In this document: piece after piece, positions 51,153 to 61,017 of the stretch
Layout of the letters: each line of letters begins with the position of its first letter
Numbering within the stretch: the stretch's first letter is position 1
NCBI GenBank assembly: GCA_938084565.1
Contig: CALKEU010000006.1
Coordinates: forward strand, 1-64,000
DNA: 64,000 bases
Direction of reading: 5' to 3'
Origin: Candidatus Kapaibacterium sp.
GTDB taxonomy: Bacteria; Bacteroidota; Ignavibacteria; Kapaibacteriales; HRBIN21
Translations under genes and position numbers: made by a program
The notes under the pieces: model-generated
What the model saw: only the letters and a program-made list of their open reading frames with translations
Database searches by the model: none
What the model was told of the DNA's origin: nothing

Positions 51153-51225
51153 AGCGGGAGACGGGGCTCGAACCCGCGACCCTCGGCTTGGGAAGCCGAT
51201 GCTCTACCAACTGAGCTACTCCCGC
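51153..51225 (-). tRNA. tRNA-Gly(CCC)
   Basis: Cloverleaf GCGGGAG...CTCCCGC, anticodon loop TTCCCAA. Confidence 0.92.
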
Positions 51226-51232
51226 ACTCGAG

Positions 51233-51305
51233 AGCGGGAGACGGGACTCGAACCCGCGACCCCGAGCTTGGAAGGCTCGCGCTCTACCAACTGAGCTACT
51301 CCCGC
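51233..51305 (-). tRNA. tRNA-Gly(TCC)
   Basis: Cloverleaf GCGGGAG...CTCCCGC, anticodon loop CTTCCAA. Confidence 0.92.
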
Positions 51306-51312
51306 ACTCGAG

Positions 51313-51385
51313 AGCGGGAGACGGGACTCGAACCCGCGACCCTCGGCTTGGGAAGCCGATGCTCTACCAACTGAGCTACTCCCGC
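51313..51385 (-). tRNA. tRNA-Gly(CCC), second copy
   Basis: Same as 51153-51225 apart from one T-loop base. Confidence 0.92.
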
Positions 51386-51392
51386 TTCCCGG

Positions 51393-51476
51393 TGGGCAGG
51401 GGAGGATTCGAACCTCCGAAGGCGTCCCGCCAGCAGATTTACAGTCTGCCCCGTTTGTCCACTTCGGTACCTGCCC
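51393..51476 (-). tRNA. tRNA-Tyr(GTA)
   Basis: Class II tRNA with long variable arm; GGGCAGG...CCTGCCC, anticodon in CAGACTGTAAATCTG. Confidence 0.92.
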
Positions 51477-51485
51477 ATAGGCATG

Positions 51486-51493
51486 CAAATATA
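51486..51493 (-). promoter_or_regulatory. TAnnTTTG -7-type element (TATATTTG) upstream of the tRNA-Tyr/Gly/Thr/Trp array
   Basis: Exact consensus 9 nt upstream of the tRNA-Tyr 5' end. Confidence 0.65.
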
Positions 51494-51523
51494 CCAACTT
51501 CGTCGCCTTCCCGGCACCACTCC

Positions 51524-52636
51524 TCAGGAGAGCTCAACAACCTCCCCTGCTCGTACCCAGGCGACAAATTCGTCGAAGAGCGTATGCGCATCGTGGGGGC
51601 CCGGGGCCGCCTCCGGGTGGTACTGCACTGCCATGATGGGAAATTCTCGATGGCGCATCCCCTCAAGGGTGCCGTCATTGAGATTGATGTGCGTGATCTC
51701 AACCTCTGGCGGAAGTGTCGCCGGATCAACCGCAAACCCGTGGTTCTGCGAGGTAATCTCCACCGCCCCTGTCCGGAGGTTACGCACCGGATGGTTGGCC
51801 CCATGGTGTCCGAACTTGAGCTTGTATGTCCGCCCCCCAAGGGCTAACCCCAAGAGCTGGTGACCGAGGCAAATACCCAAAATCGGCACCCCAGACTTCA
51901 GCAATGTGCGCACCTGTTCTACAGCGTAGCCAATTGCAGCTGGATCTCCCGGCCCGTTTGATAGAACAATGCCGTCCGGTTCCATTGCCACGATCTCTTC
52001 AGCCGGGGTACGGGCGGGGAGAACTCGCACGCGGCAGCCACGCTGTGCCAGATGCCGCAGAATGCTGCGCTTAACCCCGTAGTCGACAACCACCACGAGC
52101 GGACCCGCAGTGCTCTCCGCCGGGGCAGACCACCAGTACGGAGCCGCTGTCGTTACCCGATCGGTTAAGTCCAAACCTTCCATAAGCGGTAGCTGGCGGG
52201 CGCGCTCGACGAGCTCTTCAGGAGGAGCAAGTGCCGAAATGACTCCCCGCATCGCCCCGCGATCCCGGATCATTCGCACTACCATCCGGGTATCGACCCC
52301 TTCAATGCCAATGACTCCCTGCTGCGCCAAATACTCCGCCAGCCCCATCCGCGCACGCCAGTTGGAGTAGATACGTGAACATTCGTGCACCACAATGCCC
52401 TCCACCTGCACGCGGTCGGACTCCCCGTCTTCGAGCGTAATGCCATAGTTGCCGATGTGAGGATAGGTGAAAGTGACAATCTGCCCACAGTAGCTCGGAT
52501 CGGTCACAATTTCCTCATACCCCGTCATGGCGGTGTTAAAGACCACCTCACCCGCTGCCTCTCGCTCGACGGCTCCAAAGGCAAAGCCCGGAAAGACAGC
52601 CCCGTTTTCAAGTGCCAGGTATGCTCGTACCCGCAT
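51524..52636 (-). CDS. carA: Carbamoyl-phosphate synthase small chain
   Basis: [74 protein letters not shown]; start [12 protein letters not shown] at 52636. Confidence 0.96.
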   Translation of the reverse strand: MRVRAYLALENGAVFPGFAFGAVEREAAGEVVFNTAMTGYEEIVTDPSYCGQIVTFTYPHIGNYGITLEDGESDRVQVEGIVVHECSRIYSNWRARMGLAEYLAQQGVIGIEGVDTRMVVRMIRDRGAMRGVISALAPPEELVERARQLPLMEGLDLTDRVTTAAPYWWSAPAESTAGPLVVVVDYGVKRSILRHLAQRGCRVRVLPARTPAEEIVAMEPDGIVLSNGPGDPAAIGYAVEQVRTLLKSGVPILGICLGHQLLGLALGGRTYKLKFGHHGANHPVRNLRTGAVEITSQNHGFAVDPATLPPEVEITHINLNDGTLEGMRHREFPIMAVQYHPEAAPGPHDAHTLFDEFVAWVRAGEVVELS

Positions 52637-52699
52637 CACTTCCCCACGCCATTGGCGGGAACGCAAGTTAACGAAACTGCGTAATTTGCCCTCCCCGGG

Positions 52700-53299
52700 A
52701 TGTCCATCAAGCTCGTGTGGGCAAAAACCTTCGCTGTGCGCTTCCATCCTATAGCCAATGGGCACCCAGTGCCTGGGGTGCTGAGCTTCAACCCGCTGAG
52801 CAAGAAGGTGCTCGTGCTCAACCGGGGGTATGAACCTATTAGCATCTGCTCGGTCAAGAAGGCCGTCCTCCTTCTGGTGCTGGCGAAGGCCGAAATTGTC
52901 GAAGTCCGGCAGGGCTTGGTCCTGCGAAGTGTCTCGGCGGCATATCCGCTGCCGAGCGTCATTCGGCTCACCACGTATGTCCGCGTGCCTTACAAGCAGG
53001 TAGAGCTGACACGGCGCAACATCATGCGTCGTGACAGCTTTCAGTGCCAGTACTGTGGGACAACGACAGAACCCTTGACCGTCGATCACGTCATTCCACG
53101 CTCCCGCGGCGGAGCCGATACGTGGGAGAATCTCGTCTGCGCCTGTATCCGGTGCAACAACCTCAAGGGGGATCGCACCCCGGAAGAAGCAGGGATGCGG
53201 CTATTGCGTCTCCCACGGCGCCCCCACCCGATCCTCTTCCTCAAGCAATTCGTCGGGCAGCTGGAAGAGGAGTGGCGCCCCTATCTCTTCATGGATTAA
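52700..53299 (+). CDS. HNH endonuclease family protein
   Basis: [75 protein letters not shown]; true start may lie nearer KKVLVLN. Confidence 0.92.
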   Translation: MSIKLVWAKTFAVRFHPIANGHPVPGVLSFNPLSKKVLVLNRGYEPISICSVKKAVLLLVLAKAEIVEVRQGLVLRSVSAAYPLPSVIRLTTYVRVPYKQVELTRRNIMRRDSFQCQYCGTTTEPLTVDHVIPRSRGGADTWENLVCACIRCNNLKGDRTPEEAGMRLLRLPRRPHPILFLKQFVGQLEEEWRPYLFMD

Positions 53300-53317
53300 C
53301 GCCCTTGCTGACTCTGC

Positions 53318-54097
53318 TCATCGCCAGTACAGGCTCACGCCAAGCCCCGTTGGCACGAGAAGCATCCAGCTTCCCCTGCGGTCCTGCGGCCCAGCTTCTG
53401 TAGGCACAACTGCCCGCGCAACCGCCCATCCCATGGTGTACCCCACCACTGCTCCTACAACGACGTCGGAGATCCAGTGCGCACGGTGGTACAGGCGCGA
53501 AAGCGCCGTGAGCGTAGCAAGGGTGTAGAGAGCGCCCGCTACGGCCGGCTGTAGGTGGAAGCTCTGCGATAAGGCGGTCGAGAGTGTGAAGGCCAGCGCA
53601 GCATGGCCTGAGGGAAAGCTCTGGTAGGAATCCCGCCACCCCGGGGGGCGAAATACCAGGCTGCCCGCTCCTACAGATGGCCGAGCGCGGCCCAGGGCTA
53701 CTTTCATCCCAAGTACTGTCGCTGCCGTCAGCACCGTCGCCCCACCAACAGCCAGCCCAGCTCGACTGAGCTGCTCCTCCTCTACAATCCACCCTCCCAC
53801 AGAGAGACCTACAGCAATGGCCACCGGCACCCACCGCTCGCCGTAAAGGCGCGCCACCCCGAAGAGAGCATCTCCCAGTGGAGACGGCTTCCACATAGCC
53901 ACCGAGGGGCGATCCACCGCAACGAGGGCTGGAAGAACAACTGCCACGGCAGCAAGCGCCGGAGATCCCCTCCAGAGCTGCTCAATACGGTCGGCCACTG
54001 CCCCCGGTGAGGGAAGCTGTTGCCCTGCAGCCGAACCATACAGAGCCCAGAGCAGGATAGCTCTACCAGCACCCCGATAGCCGCTCCAGAAACGCAT
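53318..54097 (-). CDS. PAP2 (phosphatidic acid phosphatase type 2) family protein
   Basis: KVALGRARPS, SFPSGHAALAF, SRLYHRAHWISDVVVGAVVG. Confidence 0.93.
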   Translation of the reverse strand: MRFWSGYRGAGRAILLWALYGSAAGQQLPSPGAVADRIEQLWRGSPALAAVAVVLPALVAVDRPSVAMWKPSPLGDALFGVARLYGERWVPVAIAVGLSVGGWIVEEEQLSRAGLAVGGATVLTAATVLGMKVALGRARPSVGAGSLVFRPPGWRDSYQSFPSGHAALAFTLSTALSQSFHLQPAVAGALYTLATLTALSRLYHRAHWISDVVVGAVVGYTMGWAVARAVVPTEAGPQDRRGSWMLLVPTGLGVSLYWR

Positions 54098-54893
54098 CGA
54101 TGTGCTCGGCTGTTAACCCAACAGTGCCGAAGTTTATGGCGTCGTACGGCCGGGTTCCATGGAAATCCGAGCCACCTGTCAGCAGCAGCCGGTGGCAACG
54201 GGCAAACCCCGCATAGTAGGCCCGCAACTCCGGCCCGTGAGCAGGGTGGAATACTTCGATGCCGTCGAAGCCCCGTCGGATGAGGCTCAACAGCAAACGT
54301 GGCGAGCAAAACACTCGACGCGGATGCGCCAATACTGCCACACCGCCGGTTGCATGGATCAATCCCAATGCTCGCACCACGGGGAAGGTCTCCGGGGGTT
54401 CATAGGCTGGGCGTCCAGGCTCCAGATATTGGGCGAACGCCTCCCGTATCGTCGCACAATACCCCCGACGGACGAGCGCCGCTGCTAAATGAGGGCGGCC
54501 GAGCATCTGCCCCGGCGTGTGGTCAAAGAGCTCTTCCAGCGTCACCCACAGTCCGAGCCGACGGCAGTGCCCGAGCATCCGCTCCAGGCGTCGAAGCCGA
54601 CGCTCACGAGCTGCACGGGCGTGTTCCTGCAACCGAGCATCATCGATAGCGATGCCGTAGCCGAGCACATGGAGCTCCTGCCCGAGCTCGAAGCAGGTGA
54701 TCTCCACAGCTGGAATCAGCACAACCCCGAGCTGCCGCGCCGCTTCGACGGCTGCGCTATATCCCTCGGTGGTGTCGTGATCGGTGAGAGCAGCGTAGCG
54801 TACCCCGCGAAGGACAGCCTGTTGGATCAGCTCGGCCGGCGTCAGAACACCATCGGAGTAGACCGAATGGAGATGCAAGTCCGCCACAATCAT
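54063..54893 (-). CDS. PHP-domain phosphoesterase (TrpH/RNase AM-like)
   Basis: MIVADLHLHSVYSDGVLTPAELIQQAVLRGVRYAALTDHDTTEG; LTGGSDFHG. Confidence 0.92.
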   Translation of the reverse strand: MIVADLHLHSVYSDGVLTPAELIQQAVLRGVRYAALTDHDTTEGYSAAVEAARQLGVVLIPAVEITCFELGQELHVLGYGIAIDDARLQEHARAARERRLRRLERMLGHCRRLGLWVTLEELFDHTPGQMLGRPHLAAALVRRGYCATIREAFAQYLEPGRPAYEPPETFPVVRALGLIHATGGVAVLAHPRRVFCSPRLLLSLIRRGFDGIEVFHPAHGPELRAYYAGFARCHRLLLTGGSDFHGTRPYDAINFGTVGLTAEHIDAFLERLSGCW

Positions 54894-56623
54894 GACACAG
54901 CTATTGGCTCCAGCTCGGAGATGCGCTCCAGCAGCTGCTGTATGACCGCAATGATGCGCTCGGGCTCGACGGAGTGCCGCCGAGCAGAGCACCGCTCCTT
55001 AATCTCCAATTGCCCTGCCTCAAGCCCGCGTGGGCTCACGATAAGCTGCAGCGGCAATCCGAGTAGATCAGCGTCATTGAACTTGACACCGGCACTCTCG
55101 GGACGGTCGTCGTAGAGTGTCTCAATTCCAGCTTGCCAGAGCTGCTCATAGAGCCTGTCGGCCATCTGCCGTACGCTCGGCTGCCGTTCACCCCCGAGCT
55201 CGATCAGATGGACATGGAAGGGCGCAAGAGCCGGACTCCAGCAGATACCATGCTCATCGTGGTGCTGCTCGATAAAGGCCGCAATAATCCGCTCTACGCC
55301 GATGCCATAGCTGCCCATGATAATGGGTCGTTCCTGCCCCTCTTCGTCGAGGAACGTCGCCCCCAGAGCTTCGGAATACTTCGTACCGAGCTTGAAGATG
55401 TGCCCCACCTCAATAGCCCGGACAATGCGCAGCGGGGTACGGCACTGGGGGCAGGGCTCACCCGCCTGCACGGTGCGCACATCGACATAGGCATCAATGC
55501 GGCAATCCCGCCGCAGATCGATATGGCGGTAGTGGTACCCGTCGCTATTGGCTCCACTGACCAGCTCGTTGGCTTCCCGAAGTCGCTCATCGGCCAGAAT
55601 GAGCAGGGGCGAAGGCAATCCAATCGGTCCGATTGAGCCGGCTGAGGCTCCGGTCAGGGAGTACAATTCCTCCGGCGTTGCCGGACGGAGCCAGACTGCA
55701 CCGAGTACGCTCTGGAGCTTCGTCTGGTTGAGTTCATCGTTGCCCCGCAGGAGGACCATGACCGGTTTCCCATCGGCTATGTACACGAGCGCCTTTGCGC
55801 AGCGTTCCTCCGGCAGGGCAAACTGCTGCACCAGATCGCCAATCGTCCGTACCCCAGGGGTGGGGAAGCGTTCCAGAGGCTGGCTTTCGGGTAGACGCGG
55901 TGTCGGCTCCACAGCTGAACGGGCAACCTCGATATTGGCAGCATAGTCGCACTGTGGACAGACAGCGCAGGTGTCTTCGCCTGCAGGGGATTCCACCATG
56001 AACTCCTGCGAGAGGCTACCCCCCATAGCCCCGCTAGAGGCACCAACGACGAAGAAGCGGAGCCCACACCGGCGGAAGATCCGATGGTAGGCGTGTGCAT
56101 GTTTTCGGTAGCTCTCATCTAGCCCCTCCCAGGTCGCATCCAGGGAGTAGGAGTCCTTCATTGTAAACTGCCGTCCACGTAGCACACCGAAGCGAGGCCG
56201 CGGCTCATTGCGAAACTTCGTCTGGATCTGGTACCAGATCTGCGGTAGGTCCTTGTACGACTTGATGTGTTGCCGGGCGTGGAAGGCCACCACTTCCTCA
56301 TGCGTGGGCGCCAGCACAAGCCCCTCGCGGTTTTTGAGCATAAAGAGTACATCCCCCATGGCCTCGACACGCCCGGTCTGCTGCCAAATCTCAATCGGAT
56401 TCAGCGCTGGGAAATGGAACTCCTGCGCACCGATGGCCTCCATCTCCTCGCGAATGATCCGCATGACCTTCTGCATCACCCGCCAGCCCAGGGGTAGGAA
56501 GCTATAGACGCCAGCGGCCAGCTGCCGGATGAGGCCAGCGCGTACCATGAGCTGATGCGATACGGCCTGCGCCTCGCTAGGGATCTCACGCAAGGTCGGG
56601 ATGAAAGCTCGGCTATAGCGCAT
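54890..56623 (-). CDS. proS: Prolyl-tRNA synthetase (bacterial type with editing insert)
   Basis: MRYSRAFIPTLREIPSEAQAVSHQLMVRAGLIRQLAAGVYSFLPLGWRVMQK; INS-like domain; GSYGIGVERIIAAFIEQ. Confidence 0.97.
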   Translation of the reverse strand: MRYSRAFIPTLREIPSEAQAVSHQLMVRAGLIRQLAAGVYSFLPLGWRVMQKVMRIIREEMEAIGAQEFHFPALNPIEIWQQTGRVEAMGDVLFMLKNREGLVLAPTHEEVVAFHARQHIKSYKDLPQIWYQIQTKFRNEPRPRFGVLRGRQFTMKDSYSLDATWEGLDESYRKHAHAYHRIFRRCGLRFFVVGASSGAMGGSLSQEFMVESPAGEDTCAVCPQCDYAANIEVARSAVEPTPRLPESQPLERFPTPGVRTIGDLVQQFALPEERCAKALVYIADGKPVMVLLRGNDELNQTKLQSVLGAVWLRPATPEELYSLTGASAGSIGPIGLPSPLLILADERLREANELVSGANSDGYHYRHIDLRRDCRIDAYVDVRTVQAGEPCPQCRTPLRIVRAIEVGHIFKLGTKYSEALGATFLDEEGQERPIIMGSYGIGVERIIAAFIEQHHDEHGICWSPALAPFHVHLIELGGERQPSVRQMADRLYEQLWQAGIETLYDDRPESAGVKFNDADLLGLPLQLIVSPRGLEAGQLEIKERCSARRHSVEPERIIAVIQQLLERISELEPIAVS

Positions 56624-57728
56624 GCTGTGGGTGTGAAGGCTGTGACACCAGATCCAAAAGCCTGACAACCAACTCCGCAATGACACTCTCAGCAGGAGCT
56701 GCCCCAGTTTTGAGAGCAACCTCGGCCCGCTGTAGGACAAAGAGGGCCTGCTCGACAGCTGCTGCCCCAAAGCGTCGATAAGCCGCTTGGTAGTCGGAAA
56801 GAAAGAACGGATGTACGCCGAGTGCAGCAGCCATCGACTCTACAGAGGCAGCAGGCATCTGCTCGAAATCGGCCAGCTTCCACAGCTGGAGGAAGTACCG
56901 CGTCAGTGTTGCAACAATCAGCAACTCTTGACGCTGGGAGCGCACCAGATATTGCGCAATGCGCAGCGCCTCTTCTCGGTTCCCCTGACCGATAGCCTTC
57001 TGGAGCTCGAAGATGGTGTACGTCCGTGAGAGCCCTGCCCATTGCAGGACATGTTCGGCTTCGAGGCGGCGGATCCCAGAGCTCTGGGCCACAAGGGCAA
57101 GCTTACGGAGCTCGTTGTCCAGCCCGACTAGATCGCTGCCCACTATGGCCAACAGAGCTTCCAGGGCCATTGGAGAGAGCTCGTAGCCGAAACGGTGTGC
57201 TCGCTGAGCAGCCCAGGAAGGGACTTCGCGGTCATACAGCTTCGGAAACTCCACCCAGGCATGCTCCCGCAGGAGGAGGGGCCATATGCCGGGGGCACGC
57301 TGGAGGGCGCGTTCGGCCTTCTGCTGCTGTTTGGGATTACGCAGATGGCGGCTCAGCCCGCGGAGGGAGTCAGGAACCGTATCGGGGAGGAAGACGAGGA
57401 CCGTCGTCGGCTGCGGCTGCCGCAAGTAGTTCACCAACGCTGCTGCAGCCTCCCCTGTACGATTTAAAAGATGTTCGGCCCGCCGCACGAAGATCCCCCG
57501 GTAGGGCGCCCCTAGGGGATACGCAGATGCCCGCTCCACGAGTTCCCGCGGTGTTACGGCATCGGCTTCCACCACTTCCACATCCATCCCCGTTGCATCC
57601 TGCCCCTCCAGGCGTTCCCGCAGCAGCTGGTAAGCCTCTTCCACGAGCAGGCGCTCCTCGCCAAAAAGCAGCACAACCGGTGGGAGCGATCCCTTGCGAA
57701 AGCGCTCTTCCCAGTGCTCAAGCATCAT
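56613..57728 (-). CDS. holA: DNA polymerase III delta subunit
   Basis: PPVVLLFGEERLLVEEAYQLLRERL; GSDLVGLDNELRKLALVA; YTIFELQKAIGQGNREEALRIAQYLV. Confidence 0.88.
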   Translation of the reverse strand: MMLEHWEERFRKGSLPPVVLLFGEERLLVEEAYQLLRERLEGQDATGMDVEVVEADAVTPRELVERASAYPLGAPYRGIFVRRAEHLLNRTGEAAAALVNYLRQPQPTTVLVFLPDTVPDSLRGLSRHLRNPKQQQKAERALQRAPGIWPLLLREHAWVEFPKLYDREVPSWAAQRAHRFGYELSPMALEALLAIVGSDLVGLDNELRKLALVAQSSGIRRLEAEHVLQWAGLSRTYTIFELQKAIGQGNREEALRIAQYLVRSQRQELLIVATLTRYFLQLWKLADFEQMPAASVESMAAALGVHPFFLSDYQAAYRRFGAAAVEQALFVLQRAEVALKTGAAPAESVIAELVVRLLDLVSQPSHPQHAL

Positions 57729-58177
57729 GGCTCTGTTGGCGACTCTGTCGAACCGCTCCCTTCCTCCCCTTCGGAAGCCGCCGTCGGCGGGATAAGTCCC
57801 CGCCGGTAGAGTATCTCCTGTATCCGAGCCCGAGCTTCATCGAGCTGGAACGGCTTGAGGAGGTACGTACAGATGCCTTCACGGGCAAATTGCACAACGG
57901 TCTCCAGCTGCGCTATCCCAGAACAGACGATGACGGGAATCTCCCGCCAGCGTTCCTCACGCCGCAAAGTGCGCAGGAAATCCAAGCCGCTACTGCCGGG
58001 AAAGAGTACATCGAGCACGACAAGATGCGGCCGTAGCTGCTCCATAAGCCTCTGAGCATGCTCGGGATCGCCTGCCTCGAGTACCTCCAGCCCCATCTGC
58101 TCCCCAATCACACGCCAGAGGTGACGGGAGATGCGATCATCGTCGACAACGAGGAGACGCAACGGCGCCTGCATCAC
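57725..58177 (-). CDS. Single-domain response regulator receiver
   Basis: LRLLVVDDDRISRHLWRVIGEQMG, HLVVLDVLFPGSSGLDFL, YLLKPFQLDEARARI; no output domain. Confidence 0.92.
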   Translation of the reverse strand: MMQAPLRLLVVDDDRISRHLWRVIGEQMGLEVLEAGDPEHAQRLMEQLRPHLVVLDVLFPGSSGLDFLRTLRREERWREIPVIVCSGIAQLETVVQFAREGICTYLLKPFQLDEARARIQEILYRRGLIPPTAASEGEEGSGSTESPTEP

Positions 58178-59241
58178 CGGTAGAGCTGTGGATCGAGCAC
58201 ATCACGGAGGGCATCGCCGAGGAGATTGAAGCCGAGCACTGCCAGAGCAATGGCAAGGCTCGGATACAGAGCCAATCCCCACGCAACTCCAGCGGCAATA
58301 TACCCATATCCATCCCGCACCATCTGCCCCCACGAAGGGGTTGGCGGTTGCACCCCTAACCCGAGAAAGCTCAGCCCAGCTTCGGCAATGATAGCGGTCG
58401 CAAGTCCTGCTGTGGCTACAACGCTCAATGGACCAACTACATTGGGCAGGAGGTGGCGGGCAATGATCCGAAGGCTTGGAAATCCCAACGCCTGAGCTGC
58501 CACGACGTACTCCTGCTCGCGCAGCGCAAGAAATTGCCCCCGCACAACGCGGGCAACCTCTACCCAGCTCGAAACCCCAATGGCAATAGCCGCCTGATGG
58601 ATGCCCTGCCCGATAACGACCGAGAAAGCAATAGCCAGCAGGAGAGTCGGATAGGCCCATACCACGTTGAGAAGCCACATGACCACAGTATCGACCCTCC
58701 CCCGAAAGTAGCCCGCTACAGCCCCAAGCATCACTCCGATGCCGAGCGCAATGAGCTGCGAGAGCACCCCAACAAAGAGGCTCACCCGTGCCCCATAGAG
58801 GATCCGGCTCAGAACATCCCGCCCGTAGCGGTCTGTTCCCAGCACGTAGAGCGGTCTCCAGTACCACTGCGTCGAATCTGCTCCGGCAAGCTCTGCGCGC
58901 GACAATCGGTGCCACCGCCCCGCCACGTCTTGGTAGATGACCGTGTCGCCTACAAGTTGCCATTGCTGTACAGGCACCAGGCTGGGTTGCTCCGGACGTG
59001 CAGGATTCCGCACGCGGAGCAGATTGCCCCGAAACAGAGGCGCTTGCAAGGAGTACTCGAGCACCTGCACGGTTGGATCCATCGGAGCAAGCCACTCAGC
59101 ACCAAGGGCCGCCACCAGAAGAAGAGCTACTAACGCACTGCCCACGACACCGCTCGGATGGCGCCAGAAACGACGCCACATGAGTCGACCGAGCGCAACA
59201 CCGCGCTCACCGGAGCTGAACTCGCGGATCGAGAATCGCAT
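58174..59241 (-). CDS. ABC transporter permease, OppC/DppC family
   Basis: LGTDRYGRDVLSRILYGARVSLFVGV; EAGLSFLGLGVQPPTPSWGQMVRDG. Confidence 0.95.
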   Translation of the reverse strand: MRFSIREFSSGERGVALGRLMWRRFWRHPSGVVGSALVALLLVAALGAEWLAPMDPTVQVLEYSLQAPLFRGNLLRVRNPARPEQPSLVPVQQWQLVGDTVIYQDVAGRWHRLSRAELAGADSTQWYWRPLYVLGTDRYGRDVLSRILYGARVSLFVGVLSQLIALGIGVMLGAVAGYFRGRVDTVVMWLLNVVWAYPTLLLAIAFSVVIGQGIHQAAIAIGVSSWVEVARVVRGQFLALREQEYVVAAQALGFPSLRIIARHLLPNVVGPLSVVATAGLATAIIAEAGLSFLGLGVQPPTPSWGQMVRDGYGYIAAGVAWGLALYPSLAIALAVLGFNLLGDALRDVLDPQLYR

Positions 59242-60139
59242 AGAGAATGTCTACCACCACATTGACCACGACGAACACCACGGCCGTCATCAACACCGTG
59301 CCCTGGATGAGGGGGTAGTCGAGCTTCTCAATTGCCCCAATTGCAACCGTCCCCACACCCGGCCAGTTGAAAATGTACTCCACAAAGAACGCCCCGGCTA
59401 ACAGCCCAGCAAACCACGCACTGACGGTCGTCACAACGGGGTTGAGGGCATTCCGCAGTGCATGGCGTACGATGACCCGCCAGCTGGGGACACCTTTGGC
59501 GTACGCTGTGCGAATGTAATCCTGCTGCAGCACTTCAAGCATGCTCGAGCGCGTCATACGCGCAATAATCGACAGCGGGCGCACCGCTAGCGTGACCACC
59601 GGCAGTACCATGTACTCCCATCCTTGGTCAACGTACCCGGCCAAGGGGAACCACTGGAGCTTGACCCCAAAGAGCAGGAGGAGGAGCAAGCCAGCAACGA
59701 ACGACGGCACGGAGATACCTACGAGCGCTCCAAGCATGAGGAGGGTGTCCAACCACGAATTCGGACGCAATGCTGCCAAAACCCCCAGCACGATCCCTAA
59801 AAGGGTGGCAACCACCATAGAACTGACGGCCAAGAGCGCCGTGGCCGGAAATCGCTCCAGCAGAATCTCCAGCACTGGCTGGTTTATCACGTATGAACGC
59901 CCTAAATCGCCCTGCAGTACCCGGCCCAGAAAACGGAAATACTGAACAGGCAGCGGCTGATCTAAGCCCAATTGCTGGCGGATAGCAGCAATGGTTGCCG
60001 CATCGGCTCGCTGCCCGGCAAGCAGACGCGCCGGATCGCCCGGCAGGACGAAGTTCAGAAAAAATGTCACCGTGACCACCCCCACGATGATGCCCGCTGC
60101 TTCGGCACACTTGCGTCCAATGTAGCGCGCTAACCTCAT
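59207..60139 (-). CDS. ABC transporter permease, OppB/DppB family
   Basis: LPGDPARLLAGQRADAATIAAIRQQLGLDQPLPVQYFRFLGRVLQGDLGRSY; IARMTRSSMLEVLQQDYIRTAYAKGVPSWRVIVRHALRNALNPVVT. Confidence 0.96.
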   Translation of the reverse strand: MRLARYIGRKCAEAAGIIVGVVTVTFFLNFVLPGDPARLLAGQRADAATIAAIRQQLGLDQPLPVQYFRFLGRVLQGDLGRSYVINQPVLEILLERFPATALLAVSSMVVATLLGIVLGVLAALRPNSWLDTLLMLGALVGISVPSFVAGLLLLLLFGVKLQWFPLAGYVDQGWEYMVLPVVTLAVRPLSIIARMTRSSMLEVLQQDYIRTAYAKGVPSWRVIVRHALRNALNPVVTTVSAWFAGLLAGAFFVEYIFNWPGVGTVAIGAIEKLDYPLIQGTVLMTAVVFVVVNVVVDILYAILDPRVQLR

Positions 60140-61017
60140 CAGACCCAGACGCGCAGTTTCCGTGGGAGTTCCCCGAGCTCGGCAAAGCGAACAAGTGAGG
60201 GCACCATCTCGGCCGTGATACACTCCCCTTGGGCAATCACCAGCAGTCCGTAAGAAGTGTAGTAGCTCTCGGCCACCACCATACCAGGCTGCAGCTGATT
60301 GACCGGCACACTCTGCTGCACCCTCACTCCAAGCTGCCGGCGCTCCTCTTCCAGCAGCTCGACGAAGACACGCACTACCTCGGCGTCATAGAGAATACCG
60401 GCCTTTTCCTCCAAGTGACGGAGAGCGGCCAGATAGCGTTGGTGGAAGACCTCCACTGGCTCTGGTGGTGCTGCATGGAGGAAGCGCCGATCGCGGCGAC
60501 GCTTGTAGAGGGCGTTGTGGAAGGTGTCAACCACAGCAATGATCCGGGCCCCGAGCCGGATGTGATGTCCCTGCAAGTGCCCAGGAAAGCCCGAGCCATC
60601 CAGCCGCTCGTGGTGCTGGAGCACAATTTCGGCCACCCCCTGCAGCCCCCGGTGACGCCGGAGGATGTGCCAGCCTATCTCGGGATGGTACCTGTAGAGC
60701 TGCCATTCCTCTGCTGTCATCTCGGGCGGGAACTTCTGCAAGAGCACCTCTGGATAGCCGAGCTTGCCAATATCGTGCAGCAGTCCCGCCGTCTGCGTCT
60801 CCCACACCTCCTTCTGCCCACAGCCCAGACGGCGAGCCACCTCTGCTGCCTTCTGGCTGACAAAGCGGGAATGGCTCCCCTCGTAGAAGCGCTCGACTGT
60901 GGTTAGCAGTACTCCGAGCAGCTCCACCGTCTGCAGGAAACTCTCTGCCAAGCGCTCTTCAAGCTCCTCCACTTGCTGGCGGAGCTGCTGCAGCTGCTGG
61001 ACAAGCTCCTCACGCAT
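60139..61017 (-). CDS. HD-GYP-type phosphodiesterase
   Basis: N-terminal coiled coil; LLHDIGKLGYPEVLLQKF, QHHERLDGSGFPGHLQG, RIIAVVDTFHNAL. Confidence 0.88.
   Translation of the reverse strand: MREELVQQLQQLRQQVEELEERLAESFLQTVELLGVLLTTVERFYEGSHSRFVSQKAAEVARRLGCGQKEVWETQTAGLLHDIGKLGYPEVLLQKFPPEMTAEEWQLYRYHPEIGWHILRRHRGLQGVAEIVLQHHERLDGSGFPGHLQGHHIRLGARIIAVVDTFHNALYKRRRDRRFLHAAPPEPVEVFHQRYLAALRHLEEKAGILYDAEVVRVFVELLEEERRQLGVRVQQSVPVNQLQPGMVVAESYYTSYGLLVIAQGECITAEMVPSLVRFAELGELPRKLRVWV

Larger units (their letters stand above)
51153..51392 (-). repeat. Tandem tRNA-Gly array, 80-bp period (three units)
   Basis: Units start at 51153, 51233 and 51313; the first two spacers are identical (actcgag). 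Confidence 0.85.

Noticed and set aside
51153-51392. Regular 80-bp repeats resembling a CRISPR-like array
   Set aside because: The units fold as complete tRNA-Gly genes; spacers are 7 nt, so not CRISPR.
52637-53089. N-terminal extension of the carA ORF
   Set aside because: CarA homology begins at [12 protein letters not shown] (52636); the extension overlaps the divergent HNH gene and its promoter region.
57026-58036. 336-aa plus ORF
   Set aside because: Antisense to holA and the response regulator, both with clear motifs.
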